In this document: in pieces, positions 1-10,832 of the stretch
Layout: the number at the start of each line of letters is the position of its first letter
Position numbering within the stretch: the stretch's first letter is position 1
DNA from: Bidens hawaiensis
Lineage: Eukaryota; Streptophyta; Magnoliopsida; Asterales; Asteraceae
NCBI GenBank assembly: GCA_021521415.1
Contig: JAIQDT010000168.1
Location: 372,001 to 436,000 of the forward strand
DNA: 64,000 bases
Reading direction: 5' to 3'
The notes under the pieces: model-generated
Told to the model about the DNA's origin: nothing
The model's database searches: none
Seen by the model: the letters and a program-made list of their open reading frames with translations, nothing else
Position numbers and translations under genes: made by a program

Positions 1-466
1 ACAAACTCGTCTTTCCGCCTTATCTACCACTAAATACAGAGCCTACAATCAACATACCACAATACCAAGCAAGTTACACTCACGATCAAGCCATTTCTTT
101 CATGGTTACGGTTATGATACTAAAACAAAGATTTAGCCGTAAAAATTCGTTTTTGATTCGTTTAACTCCTTTCTTGGACCAAGATCCCTTGTATAACCCG
201 TATACATCACTTGATCATGCAAGAATCGGTTTCCATCTCGGGTTTTCACCCTTTTTCACTTGGAAACCTCCTTTTCTTGCAAGAACACTCAAGAAACGAA
301 CATAAACACGTACATATCACAATTTTACCTCGGTTTTTCTTGCCAAAAATCTCGGTTTTTGGCTCTTGGTCTTGAGAGAATTGGAGGTTTGTTGAAAAAG
401 TTGGATGAAAAAAGAAAAATGAATTGGGATTGTGGACATTATGTCCGATCGGGATTTTTGGATGGG
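1..466. other. left edge, non-coding, unassigned
   Basis: No convincing gene is seen. Open frames here are under 90 codons, overlap on both strands and carry no recognisable domain. Positions about 375-466 resemble the stretch before the second copy of the tandem repeat that follows, so the repeated unit probably begins here. The stretch is likely part of an LTR or other repeat that starts outside the window. Confidence 0.5.
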
Positions 467-1069
467 TGGGGTGGGACCCACAACTTCATTTGTGGCCACA
501 TATTCAGATTCTCGTAATCCGGATAATGTTTTGGATAATCTGGTTCAGTTCGTTTTTCGGTTAGACGTTTATTTCGGCTTAAAACGAGGCTAAAACGGTC
601 GTTTTTCGGCTAAAAATGAAATTTATATAAAACCGATTTATAAACTTAAACCATGACATTTATTAACTTAAAACGTCATATTATTAGTTATTACGCATCT
701 TTTTCGGCTTGATCGATCGTCTCTTGCTCGGTTTGGTATTAAAGGTTTCGTTTAACGTACCGACGTACTATTAAATCGAAATCCTTTTTCTGTGCTTTAA
801 TCCACTTATCCCGAAGCTTTAATACTTCGTAACATCACTAAATATAATATATCTCGTTTATAATTGAACCCTCGATTCATTCGGGTTTCAATAACTATCG
901 ATCGTTTGATCGCATATTCAATACGGTGAATTATATATTCACGTACAATCAATACAATGAACCATGTATTCTCGTATAATTACCATGGTAACTCATGTAC
1001 CCGACATTACATATGACGTAACTAACGTCTACCGGTTAGGGTATACCTGGTTTCGTCGGAATCGTTACA
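467..1069. repeat. ~0.7 kb tandem repeat, copy 1
   Basis: This copy aligns by eye along its whole length with 1166-1785 at an offset of 704-716 bases. Landmarks shared in order are TTGGATAATCTGGTTCAG, GCATCTTTTTCGGCTTGATC, TAACGTACCGACGTAC, TCACGTACAATCAATAC and TCGGAATCGTTACA. Substitutions and small indels separate the copies, so the duplication is not recent. No coding capacity is seen. The unit could be part of an LTR of an unidentified Ty3 family. Confidence 0.8.
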
Positions 1070-1165
1070 ATGGGGTAGAGAGAAAATGGAGATTGTTGAA
1101 TGTTTGTGTTAAAAAAAATAACAAGGCAATGGGGTGATCCCCCTTATGCCGATTGGAATATAATG

Positions 1166-1785
1166 GGGGGTGGGGTGGGACTCACCTTTGCATTTCTAGC
1201 CACATGTTTGGATTTCTGAAATCCGGATAACGTTTTGGATAATCTGGTTCAGTTCGTTTTTCGTTTAAATGTTTAATCTAACTTAAAACGAGGCTAAAAA
1301 CGGTCGTTTTCGGCTTAAAAAAAGAAATTTATTTAAAACCAATTTAAAAACTTTAAAAACTTAAACCATGACATTTATTATCTTAAAACATCATATTATT
1401 AATAATTGCGCATCTTTTTCGGCTTGATCGATCGTCTCTTGCTTGGTTTGGTATTAAAGGTTTCGTTTAACGTACCGACGTACCATTAAATCGAAATTCT
1501 TTTTATGTGCTTTAATTCACTTATCCCAAAGCTTTAACACTTCGTAAACATCACAAAATATTATATATCTCGTCTATAATGTAATCCTCGATTCGTTCGG
1601 GTTTCAATAACTATCGATCGATTAATCGCATAATCAATACGATGAATTATATATTCACGTACAATCAATACAGTGAACCATGTATTCTCGTATAATTACT
1701 ATGGTAATTCATGTACCCGACATTAAATATAACGTAACTATTGTCTACCGGTTAGGGTATACCTGGTTTAGTCGGAATCGTTACA
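1166..1785. repeat. ~0.7 kb tandem repeat, copy 2
   Basis: Second copy of the unit at 467-1069. Bases 1070-1165 are the diverged link between the copies. The copy ends at GAATCGTTACA (1775-1785). From 1786 the sequence switches abruptly to LTR sequence of the chromovirus family of element A, so this is either a breakpoint or the 5' part of a variant LTR. Confidence 0.78.
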
Positions 1786-2879
1786 GCAGCGCCCGTGGTA
1801 GCGCGGTCTAGGGGCGGCAGCCCCTAGCAGGGTCCAAGGGGCAGAGCCCCTGGCTGGTGTCGAGCTGCCAGGTCAGCTTGGAAAATTTTTAATTAATTTG
1901 CTACTTAAAAGTTCAAGGGCTTCTTTGTAATTAAATAATTCTTTTTCTAAGTTCAGGGACCATTCTGTCCTGTTGTTAAACTTCTAGTTCGTTACATTGC
2001 TCTTAACGAATTGGCTTATCCTAGCGAACTGGTCCTTGTAGCGAATTGAACCCTTTAACGAATTAGTTATTAAACGAACTGGACCTTATAACGAACTGGT
2101 CCTTTGAGGAATCAGTTCATGTAGCGAATCAGTCCATGTAACGAAATGGAACTTCCAATTCGTTATCTCTTTTAACGAGTGACTATAACGAATCAATGGT
2201 GATTCGTTATGTTTTCCCTTAACGAATTGAACACGAACTGAAGCTAGTTCGTTATGCTCCCATAGACGAATCAGCTAACGAATCACATTTTAATTCGTTA
2301 AGATCCCGTTAGCGAACTAGGGTTAGGTCAGAGAATGTCAACATTCTCTGACATACCCTTCCTCGTATTACCTTTTCCGGCGTCGTCGCCGGAAAACCGC
2401 GGATTCGCCGGAAAAACGGGTTTTAAATCGTTTTTCACCGTTTTTCATCCCGTTTGGTCCAGATCTGAGCTAGGGTGATCCCTAAGCTCATCTTAGGTTT
2501 GGTTTATACCCGATTTATCCAGATCTCGTGAGTTAAACGGTTTAACTGTGTCGTCTCGTCGTTTCATGACCATAACTAACGGGTTTTAACATCATACTAT
2601 CATTACCTTAGGTCGAGATCGATTCTTCTTCTATGTTCGGCTAGAGAGAGGGAGAGACTAGAGAGAGAGCTTAAGTGCTTGTTTTGATGGTGTATGAAAT
2701 ATGTGTGAAATGAAATTAAATGGGTGATTAAAGGTATATATATATATATATTGATCATGGGCTTAAGCCCAAGGTCTTTCCTTCTTTCTTTCATAACCCA
2801 TATTCATTTACCCAACACTATCCCGACTCATAATAACTCATATTTCATTTATTAACCGAAACTCGAAAAACGGGATGTT
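1786..2879 (-). mobile_element. Tekay-type LTR fragment (same family as element A)
   Basis: Homologous to the last ~1.1 kb of the LTRs at 14075-16259 and 21355-23213. Shared landmarks in order are two GC hairpins (1809-1826 and 1837-1851), a segment packed with AACGAA/TTCGTT words (about 1990-2320), the imperfect palindrome GTCAGAGAATGTCA..CATTCTCTGAC near 2330, a GA-rich run near 2640-2670, and the terminal AAAACGGGATGTTAC. The expected LTR start (TGTTAGGCCCCGG-like) is absent; the tandem repeat lies there instead. No internal chromovirus sequence follows, so this is a truncated or chimeric solo LTR beside Athila gag. It also holds a short (TA)n run near 2733-2752. Confidence 0.82.
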
Positions 2880-2924
2880 ACTAGACTAGCTCGGCAGAAC
2901 CGAGCTCAGAACAGAACCTTAGAA

Positions 2925-4765
2925 ATGGAAAACCAAGATCATGATCAGAAACAAAACCAACACCAAAACCAAAACTAAAACCAAACCCAGAATGAAGACC
3001 CACAACCACTCCCACAATATAATACATTTCACCCAAACAACATCCAACCACCACCAGATTTCAATAACCAAAACAACCAAAATAACTCAGCCCGCGCTTC
3101 TTGAACCATAAACCGAAACCGAAACCGAAACCTTGACCAGGATAAACCGCCAGCCCCACATAACACCCCTAACCGCAGAATTCGGATTTACCTTGATGAT
3201 GTTGTTCCTAGCATCTCGACAGAGGATGAAGACGAGGGGGAAGAAAATGATGTGAACCAGGGTTTGGAATTTGAGGAAGAGGTTAACCGGTGGGTTAGAA
3301 GAAATCGGGCAGTCGAGCCCGAGAATGAGGGTTATGAGACGGAAGATGAGGGAATTGGTAATTGGGACGAGGAGGTGGAAGAACCAGAGAATCAAAGACG
3401 GGGTGAAGCGGTTAACAGGAACATGGGAAGGAAAGATTTGGGTCGGAATTGAGTTAACAGGGTGGAAAGGCCTGACAGAGTTCGACACATTCAGGTGAAC
3501 ATGGGTGGTAGGGTAAATCCTAGGGGGCGAACGAATTTTGTAGTCCCGGTTCATGGTGTTAACAGTCGGTTCAGACCGGCTATCTCAGATGGAGCATCCC
3601 TGTTGGTTCCACAGGTACGAGTGCCGGGACAACCGACTTTTAAGTCATAGCCATCATACATTAACATCGTACCTCATTTTCACGGGATGGCTTCTGAGGG
3701 CCCATATTCTCATTTGACCGATGTTTCAGCTATCTACGGGTCGATTGGAGATGGTACTTATGATCAGGACGAGGTTCAGATGCGATTGTTCCAGTTTTCG
3801 TTAAAAGACAAAACTAAGAATTGGTTTAACTCGCTACCGATGCACACTATTAGGAACTGGGCCGAGATGCAGCAGCTGTTCTTAAACGAGTATTATTGAT
3901 AGTCTAAGACTAGTGAGGCCCAAATGGAGATCCACAACTTTTCCCAGTTATCGAGCAAGCTGTTTCACGAATCATTTATCAGGTATAAAGAGATGATCAG
4001 AAAATGCCCACACCACAAGATTGAATTGTGGGAATTGGTGAAATGCTTTGTAGACGGGTTAACATACAAGGACCAAAAACATCTGAAAGCCTCGTGTAAT
4101 GGTCAGTTGCTGAATCAACTTGCGGAATATGATTGGGATTTCTTAGACTTCATGTGTGAGGATTCCAAATCTGAAGCAACAGCTAAAAGGTGAAGACGTG
4201 GTACTTCTTCTAGGTCAGTTAAGTCAGTCACGAGTGAGTCTAAACAAATTGCTGAATTGGAACGTGAGCTGGCTGGGTTAAAAAAGGGTAATAAGAAGGA
4301 AGTCGGGATAGTTGGAGTTAAATTCCCGGTCTGTGATGATTGTGGTGAACTCGGGCATAAGGTAGAAAATTTCCCCGAGTTTTATGATGACGAGGAGGAT
4401 GATACTGAAGATGTTAATTATGTTTACGTGGATTCCAAGGGCCAAGGGTTTAATTCAAACACTTATCACCTGGGCCTGAGGAATCACCCGAACTTTCGCT
4501 ACGGGAAAGCGTCTACCAGTTAAACCCAAACTTTCAGGGAATGAGACAGAACAGATCGCAGGGCAATTACCACCATGGCGGTTATCAGCAGCAGGGCTCG
4601 TATAATCAGAATCGGGGGTATAACAGATGCGGTAAGCGGGATGGAAATTCTTTGGGTAATCAAGACCAGCAGAAAGGGTCCTCGGGAAATTCGGATGAGT
4701 CGGTGCACTCAAAGTTGGATGCGTTGTTGAAAGTCATGACTTATAACAAGGCTGAAACGAAACAA
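2925..4765 (+). pseudogene. gag: Athila gag (broken)
   Basis: The ATG at 2925 opens one frame that continues to 4523 with in-frame stops near 2976, 3103, 3450, 3648, 3897, 4191 and 4521. It then shifts frame and continues at 4541-4765. The start is Gln/Asn-rich, followed by an acidic stretch (3200-3400) and the retrotransposon gag core (3687-4190) with FHGMASEGPYSHL and FSLKDKTKNWFNSLP. A zinc knuckle near 4330 (CDDCGELGHKVENF) has lost its last Cys. Gag would form the virus-like particle in the cytoplasm. The family match rests on these motifs. No upstream leader or primer site survives. Confidence 0.82.
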
Positions 4766-4768
4766 TAG

Positions 4769-6025
4769 TTCGAGTTGCGAGATAAATCTTCAGAGAAGAT
4801 GTTGAAGCAGATTGGTCAGCTCGCTGCAGGTGTGGCAAAGTTATAGAAGAACACGGGCCAACTCTGGAGTGACACCACAGTCAACCCGAACCACTACAAC
4901 TCCAGTTCGAAAAAGCACATCAATTAGGTAAGTATTTTACGTAGTGGTAAGAAGTATGATAACGAGGTTGGGGTTCCACCATCATTGGTTGTTGGGGTGG
5001 TGGAAGACATTGATGAAAATCTCGTCAGTGATGACGAGCCGAAACTGGTTAAAGTAACTGAACCTAAGAAAAGTGAAATTAATAATAACAAACCGGTTTT
5101 GAGAGATGACACCAACAACTCTAAGGACAAGGAGAAGGTGAAAACCGTCCCCTATCCCAATGCTTTGTTGGCTCCATCTAAGGCGAAGATGTCACCAAAA
5201 AGGAGCCCACAACAAGAGGAAATGTGGGAAATGTTTAAACAGGTTAAAATCAATATACCCCTCTTAGATGCCATAAATAAAATTCCCGCCTATGCTAAGT
5301 ACTTGATGGAATTATACACACAGAAAAGGAGTCATAATATTCCTAAATAGATTGACTTTACTGATAATGTGAGTGCAATTCTCTTAGGTTCGCTTCTACC
5401 AAAGCTAAAAGATCCAGGAATGCCCATTATACCCATTCAAGTGGGTGATTTTAAAATGACTCAGGAGCTTTTAGACTTGAAGCTAGCATTAGTATTATTC
5501 CGGAAAGTCTATACGATCAGTATGACTTTGGCTCCCTTTGGGCAGCCGCCACAACGATTGTCTTGGCCGACCAGACACCGAAACTTCCCCGAGGAATACT
5601 GACTGATGTTATCGTTAAGGTGGAAGATTTTGTTTTTTCCAGTTGACTTTTTGGTTCTCGATTATGTTTCGGGTGAAAGGACCAAACAACCTACGGTTAT
5701 CCTCGATAGACCATTTTTTGCCACCGCGAATGCCAATATTAATTGTAGAAATGGTATTGTTGACATGTCATTCGGTAATCGTAAGTTGAGGATTAATGTT
5801 TTCACACGTGGAGATAATTATCCGGTCGATGACGAGTGCTTTATGGTTGATGTCATTGACGAGTGCATCCCGTTATACGACTCTGTCGTCAGCACGTATG
5901 GCACAACAGAGACGTGTTTTTTGTTTGAAAGGTTACAGGTGGAAACAGACAGGTTGCTGGAAGAGGAGGAGAAACAAATGGAGATCGCAGCTGTGCGAGG
6001 AGACCGTCCACCATGGTCAGTTTAG
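4769..6025 (+). pseudogene. Athila gag-pol linker and aspartic protease region (broken)
   Basis: The linker at 4985-5350 reads PYPNALLAPSKAK, then EEMWEMFKQVKINIPLLDAI, a stretch conserved before the protease in Athila polyproteins. The protease core follows (SAILLGSLLPKLKDPG, 5369 on). The position expected to hold the catalytic Asp-x-Gly reads ELLDLKLAL, so the active site is lost. A frameshift near 5480 is followed by recovery at RGILTDVIVKVEDF and FPVDFLVLDY, typical of the C-terminal half. A functional version would cleave the polyprotein in the particle. Confidence 0.75.
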
Positions 6026-7190
6026 GTGGAACCATTTCTCGAGAAGATCGATACCGGGTTGAGACCGTCAATGCTGGAAGCACCGAAAGTCGAGCTGAAA
6101 GAGCTCCCAAAGCATCTAAAATATGCTTTCCTTGGTAAGAATAATACTTTGCCTAATATTATAGCTTCTAACTTATCTCTTGACTAGGAAAATGCTTTGA
6201 TGGCGGTGCTGGTTGCAAACAAGGAAGCAATCGGGTGGACGATAGCATATTTGAAGGGAATCAGTCCTTCGATCGTGATGCACAATATTTTAACAGATCC
6301 GACAGTCAAACCTGCACATGATGCTCAGCGGAGTCTGAACCCGAACATGAGGGAAGTGGTGAAGAAAGAAGTGCTGAAGTGGTTGGATCCTGGCATTATC
6401 TTTGCCATATCAGACAGCATATGGGTGTGCCCGACACAGACAATACCGAAAAAAGTGGGCATCCAAGTCGTCAAGGACGACTCAGGTAACGAGGTCGCTA
6501 CCCGACCGGTAAATAGGTGGCACATTTGTATTGATTATCGAAAAATGAACAAGACAACATCGAAAGATCACATTCTGTTTCCGTTTATCGATCATACTGT
6601 TGAAAAGCTATAAAGTCAAAAAATTTATTGCTTTTTAGACGGTTATTCCGGGTATAACCAGATAGCTATCCATCCCGAGGATTAGGATAAGACTACGTAT
6701 ACATGCCCATATGGCACATTCGCGTTTAGGCTAATGCCATTCGGACTATGTAACGCCCCCGCCACCTTTCAAAGGTGCATGATGAGTATTTTTTCCGATA
6801 TGGTGGGGGAGTCTTTAGAAATCTTCATGGATGATTTTTCGATTTTCGACACATCTTTTGAGTCATGTTTAAATCAACTCAAAAGAGTTTTGAAAAGATG
6901 TGTTGAAACGAACTTGGTTCTTAGTTGAGAGAAGAGCCATTTTATGGTCCAAGAAGGAATTGTTTTGGGCCATGTTGTGTCGAGTCGTGGGATTGAGGTG
7001 GACCGAGCTAAGGTTCAAGTTATTTTCACTCTACCTCATCCCACGAATGTCAAAGGAATTAGATCATTTTTGGGGCATGCCGGGTTTTATAGATGGTTTA
7101 TTAAGTGTTTCAGTGACATTACCAAACCCTTATGTAATTTATTGCTTAAGGATGCCCCGTTTGACTTTAATGATAATGTGCTAAAGCCTT
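6026..7190 (+). pseudogene. Athila reverse transcriptase (broken)
   Basis: RT motifs run in order in one frame (frame 2): WTIAYLKGISPSIVMHNI, WHICIDYRKMNK, CFLDGYSGYNQIAIHPED, YGTFAFRLMPFGLCNAPATF, the catalytic FMDD (MDDFSIF near 6830), then VLGHVVSSRGIEVD and FLGHAGFYRWFIK. Stops interrupt at 6187, 6611, 6683 and 6926. Two replace residues expected from the family: PED*DKT (Gln expected) and LVLS*EKSHF (Trp expected). The FMDD catalytic pair is intact. The enzyme would copy element RNA into cDNA. Confidence 0.88.
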
Positions 7191-7196
7191 GACATT

Positions 7197-7745
7197 TTGA
7201 AGTCAAAGTTAGTTGAAGCCCCGATCTTGCAGTCACCCGATTGGAGTTTACCTTTTGAAATAATGTGTGATGCAAGTGATTATGCGGCCAGGGCTGTTTT
7301 GGGAAAACGGGTTGATAAGAAACCCATTGCCATATACTATGCGAGTAAAACTCTCTCAGATGCTCAATTTTATTACACAACAACCGAGAAAGAGTTACTA
7401 GCAATATATGTTTTAGACAAATTCAGGTCATATATTTGGGGAAGTAAAGTAATCATTTATTCTGACCACTCTGCAGATAGGTACCTCATGGACAAAAAGG
7501 ATGCAAAACCGATGCTTATCAGATGGGTTTTGCTGCTGCAGGAGTTTGATCTAGAGATTCAGGACAAGAAAGGAAGTGAAAATGTTGTTGCAGATCACTT
7601 GTCCTGGATTATGGTGGAAGATGGGAACACAGACGGGCCCATTAACGAGTCCTTCCCGGACGAGCACATCTTGGCAGTCTCACAAAATCCCTGGTTTACT
7701 CATATTGTTAATTTTAAAGTTTCAGGTGACATACCGGAGCATTGA
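7197..7745 (+). pseudogene. Athila RNase H domain
   Basis: An open stretch of 182 codons reads [52 protein letters not shown] and [11 protein letters not shown]. These carry the Asp, Glu, Asp and Asp positions of retroelement RNase H, which removes RNA from the RNA:DNA hybrid. The frame is shifted relative to RT; the shift lies near the stop at 7190. The domain itself has no stop. Confidence 0.85.
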
Positions 7746-7767
7746 CCAAGGAGAAAGAAGAAACATT

Positions 7768-8998
7768 TGATGTCCTAAGCTAAATAGTACATTTGGGATG
7801 ATCCAGACTTGTTCAAGATTGGTGCAGATCAGATGATCAGATGATGCATACCCGAGGAGTATGTCAGATCTGTGTTGGAACACACACATTCGTCTGCGTG
7901 TGGTGGCAATTTAGTGGTCAGAAAACTGCTCGAAAGTCCTAACGAGGTTTCTTTTGACCATCATTGTTTAAAGATGCTCACGAGTTCGCGACACACTGTT
8001 TAAAGTGTCAACAACTCGGAAGCATTTCTAAGAGGGATGAGATGCCCTTGAACCCAATCCTTAGAGTTGATATTTTTGATGTTTGGGGGATCGATTTCAT
8101 GGGTCCATTCCCGAATTCGCATGGTAATTTGTATATACTAGTGGCCGTCGACTACATTTCTAAATGGGTTGAGGCGATAGCCACTAGGACGAATGACCAC
8201 ATAATCGTTTGCAATTTTGTTCAAAGTAACATTTTTTCGAGATTTGGAGTCCCCCGAACCATCATAATTGATGGGGGATCTAATTTTAAGAACTTTAAAT
8301 TTGGGAAATTGCTTAAACGATATAGTGTCGATCATAGGATTGCAAATCCTTACCATCCACAAACGAGTGGACAAGTTGAGGTTTCCAATAGTCAAATCAA
8401 ATAGATTTTACAGAAAACCATTTGGGCGAGCCGAAAGGATTGGTCAACTAAGTTGACCGATGCTCTATGGGCCTACCGAACCGCTTATAAAACACTAATT
8501 GGAACCACTCCTTATAGACTTGTGTATGGAAAGGATTGCCATTTACCGGTTGAAATTGCACAAAGAGCGTTTTGGTCTACTAAACAGGTTAATATGGATT
8601 ATGATGATGCAGGTAAGGCGAGGAAGTTGGCTTTGTGCGAGATTGAGGAGTTGAGAGACGAGGCATACGATTGTGCGTCCGCTTACAAGGAAAAGATGAA
8701 GAAAGTTCACGATGCTAACATTCGGTTGAAGAATTTTGAAGTTGGGTAAAGAGTTTGGTTATACAACACAAGGATGAAGCTCTTCCCGGGTAAGTTGAAA
8801 AGTAAGTGGACGGGCCCGTCTTCGATAGTAAGAGTCGGGAATCATGGTCAGTACGAGATTGAAGATTTTGATGATCATTTGAGGCAAGTGGTAAATGGCT
8901 ATAGATTGAAGCCATATTTGGAGATGAAAGATATACATGAGATGGACGAGGAATCGGTGAGTTTCATTGTGACTTCACCGGTTTATGAAGACAATTGA
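7768..8998 (+). pseudogene. Athila integrase (broken)
   Basis: The zinc-binding region starts near 7790 with DDPDLFKIGADQMIR, then the His pair (EHTHSSACGGN) and the Cys pair ([10 protein letters not shown], near 8000); a small frameshift near 7940 separates them. The catalytic core shows Asp in [12 protein letters not shown], Asp in [10 protein letters not shown] and Glu in TSGQVEVSN. Stops occur at 8402 and 8747; at the second (FEVG*RVWLYN) Gln is the expected residue, so CAA to TAA fits. The C-terminal part ends with LKPYLE and EDN at 8998. It would insert cDNA into chromosomes. Confidence 0.88.
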
Positions 8999-9136
8999 GT
9001 TCGAGGCACTGTCGAGCTGTATGCTTTAAATTCAACGCTTACGAGAGGCAACCCGGGGTTTGTAAGTGTTTGTCCAGTTGTTTTTATTTTATTGAGTCTT
9101 GTACTAAGAGTTATCTCGAGTTTTGTGCAGCAAACA

Positions 9137-9155
9137 CCAAGTGTGGGGAAGTTTG
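9137..9155 (+). promoter_or_regulatory. internal polypurine-tract-like site after pol
   Basis: CCAAGTGTGGGGAAGTTTG closely matches the 3' polypurine tract region of the same element (13032-13057). It lies about 140 bases after the integrase stop. It is a candidate second plus-strand priming site; function is inferred. Confidence 0.5.
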
Positions 9156-9335
9156 TTGAAGAGTTGGAAGTTCAAGACGTTCGGTAAGCGTTTGATCAGT
9201 TACACGTCTTTCCAGGTACGTAAAGTGTGTATTGAGTTGGGAAGCCTGTTCAGGGTGATGTCAGGAATCCGAAAGGTGGTCGGATCGGAAAATGTCCGGA
9301 CCTGAGTTGGCGAAAAACTTTCTGTTAACAGCATC

Positions 9336-9540
9336 CATCGCGATACGCGATGGGTCTATCATCATCACCATCACGTATCGCGATGGCCTTGGCATCTTAG
9401 ACAAACGTGGCGTCATCGCAATACGCGACGACGTCATCTATACCACCATCGCGTATCGCGATGTGGTCCTGCCCTAATTGTCACCTAATTGGGTAGCGAT
9501 ACACAATGGATACCCATTTGAACCATCGCGTACCGCGATG
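9336..9540. repeat. array of CATCGCG palindromes
   Basis: Five clear copies and one decayed copy of a 17 bp inverted repeat with 7 bp arms and a 3 bp centre occur: 9336-9352 (CATCGCGATACGCGATG, perfect arms), 9369-9385, 9414-9430, 9447-9463 (perfect arms), a decayed one near 9494-9509, and 9524-9540 (perfect arms). Spacers vary and share no sequence. The array sits between pol and the env-like ORF. No protein-coding reading is apparent. Confidence 0.9.
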
Positions 9541-9559
9541 GGTCTTGGGTAACTCAAAA

Positions 9560-10009
9560 TTTTTTAATTAAAACCGCCTCTTCTTCTTCGTCTTCCTTCT
9601 TCCCCATTATTTTTCCCTTCTTCTTTCTTTCTTCTTCTCTCCTTCATGTCTCCGGCGAACACCACACCACCCATCACCATCATCTCACCACCATCCGTCA
9701 CCGATATCATCCATCCTCCACAGTCACCATTCACCACCGTAACCCACCACCACTGCCAACCTTCACCACCGTAACCCATCACCTCTACCCTCCATCATCA
9801 CCACCGTAACTCCACCACTCACCACCATCACCATCATCTCACCACCGCATTCCCCTTAACCACCATCCACTCACCTCCAACCATCAAACCCACCGTAATC
9901 CACCACTCCCTTGCCAACGTACACCGTCTTCGACCACCATCCAGACGCAATTGCCATCCACAGTAACCACCGCCAGTTTCCGTTATCATTTTGTGTTTAA
10001 GACATCAAG
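9560..10009 (+). other. pyrimidine-rich and (CCACCAT)-like tract, predicted leader exon of env-like mRNA
   Basis: A TC-rich stretch (9575-9650) is followed by degenerate CACCACCATC-type repeats to about 9960. The segment ends in ATCAAG just before a GTATGT splice-donor consensus at 10010. I read it as untranslated leader sequence of a spliced env-like transcript. An open frame on the minus strand (9564-9782) is Gly/Glu-rich low complexity and is not a gene. Confidence 0.45.
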
Positions 10010-10830
10010 GTATGTTATTTTATGCTATTATGTCGACATTTGGTTTGTCGGATTATTCGGTCGGTAAGTTAATTTAAAACTTTGGTTGTCGGGTAGCGGG
10101 AGTTGTAACTTTTGAGAGTTTGGTTGGTTTGTCGTTTAGATTATGTTGAAACCGAGTTCGTTTCCGGGTTTGTCGGGTTGGTTTTTCATTTTGGTTATTG
10201 GTGTGTTTGATTTTCGGGTTATTGATTGTCGGGTTCTGTTAAACGTAATGTTGTGACAAGTCGGGTTGTGAAGTCATATATTTAAAATCATTATTTTATT
10301 AGTAAATATATGATAGTGATTGTTCGTTATGAAATGCTTGATTTGATCTTAATTTGTTAATATTTTCTTTTCCAAACCCGAATTGTCATATATTCCTTTA
10401 TTGCCGACAGCTGGTTTGTTTGTTTGCATATTTTTCGAGACAGTTTGTTAGTTCGTCTTGTTTGTTCGAGTCAGTTTGTCCGTCAGATGTTTAGTTTGTT
10501 CGTGTCAGTTTGTTTAAATAGCGTCTATTTGTTATTTGTCGAGTCGCGTTGTATGTGAGTTCTGTAGTCGAGTCTCGGGTGCGCTTTGCTAGTTTGAAAT
10601 TAGTGGAATTTGAATTGCAATTTGATTACTCGCCCATTCGGGCGGGATAATCTAGTTTTGTGAAATACGCAAAGGGTGTCCCCGAATTTTTTGTCTTTAT
10701 TCATTTTTATTTTATTATTTTATTATTATAATATTATTTTATTTAATGTGGGACAACCGCGACCGAAATGCTATACGGTTGTCACCACAGTCCGTGTTGA
10801 CATATCTAACTTGATTGTTTGATATTGCAG
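10010..10830 (+). other. predicted intron upstream of env-like ORF (821 bp)
   Basis: The donor AAG|GTATGT is at 10010. The acceptor TTGATATTGCAG ends at 10830, after the branch-point-like CTAAC at 10806-10810, and the ORF's ATG follows 2 bases later at 10833. The interior is T-rich, as plant introns are, with no long ORF. Spliced env-like messages are known for some Athila relatives; that this copy was ever spliced is inference. Confidence 0.55.
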
Positions 10831-10832
10831 AT

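Noticed and set aside
102..517. Small frames at the left edge as host genes
   Set aside because: Overlapping on both strands with no similarity to known proteins; the sequence resembles the repeat that follows.
9336..9540. Repeat array resembling a CRISPR
   Set aside because: Units are only 17 bp palindromes with irregular spacers, in a plant retroelement with no cas genes.
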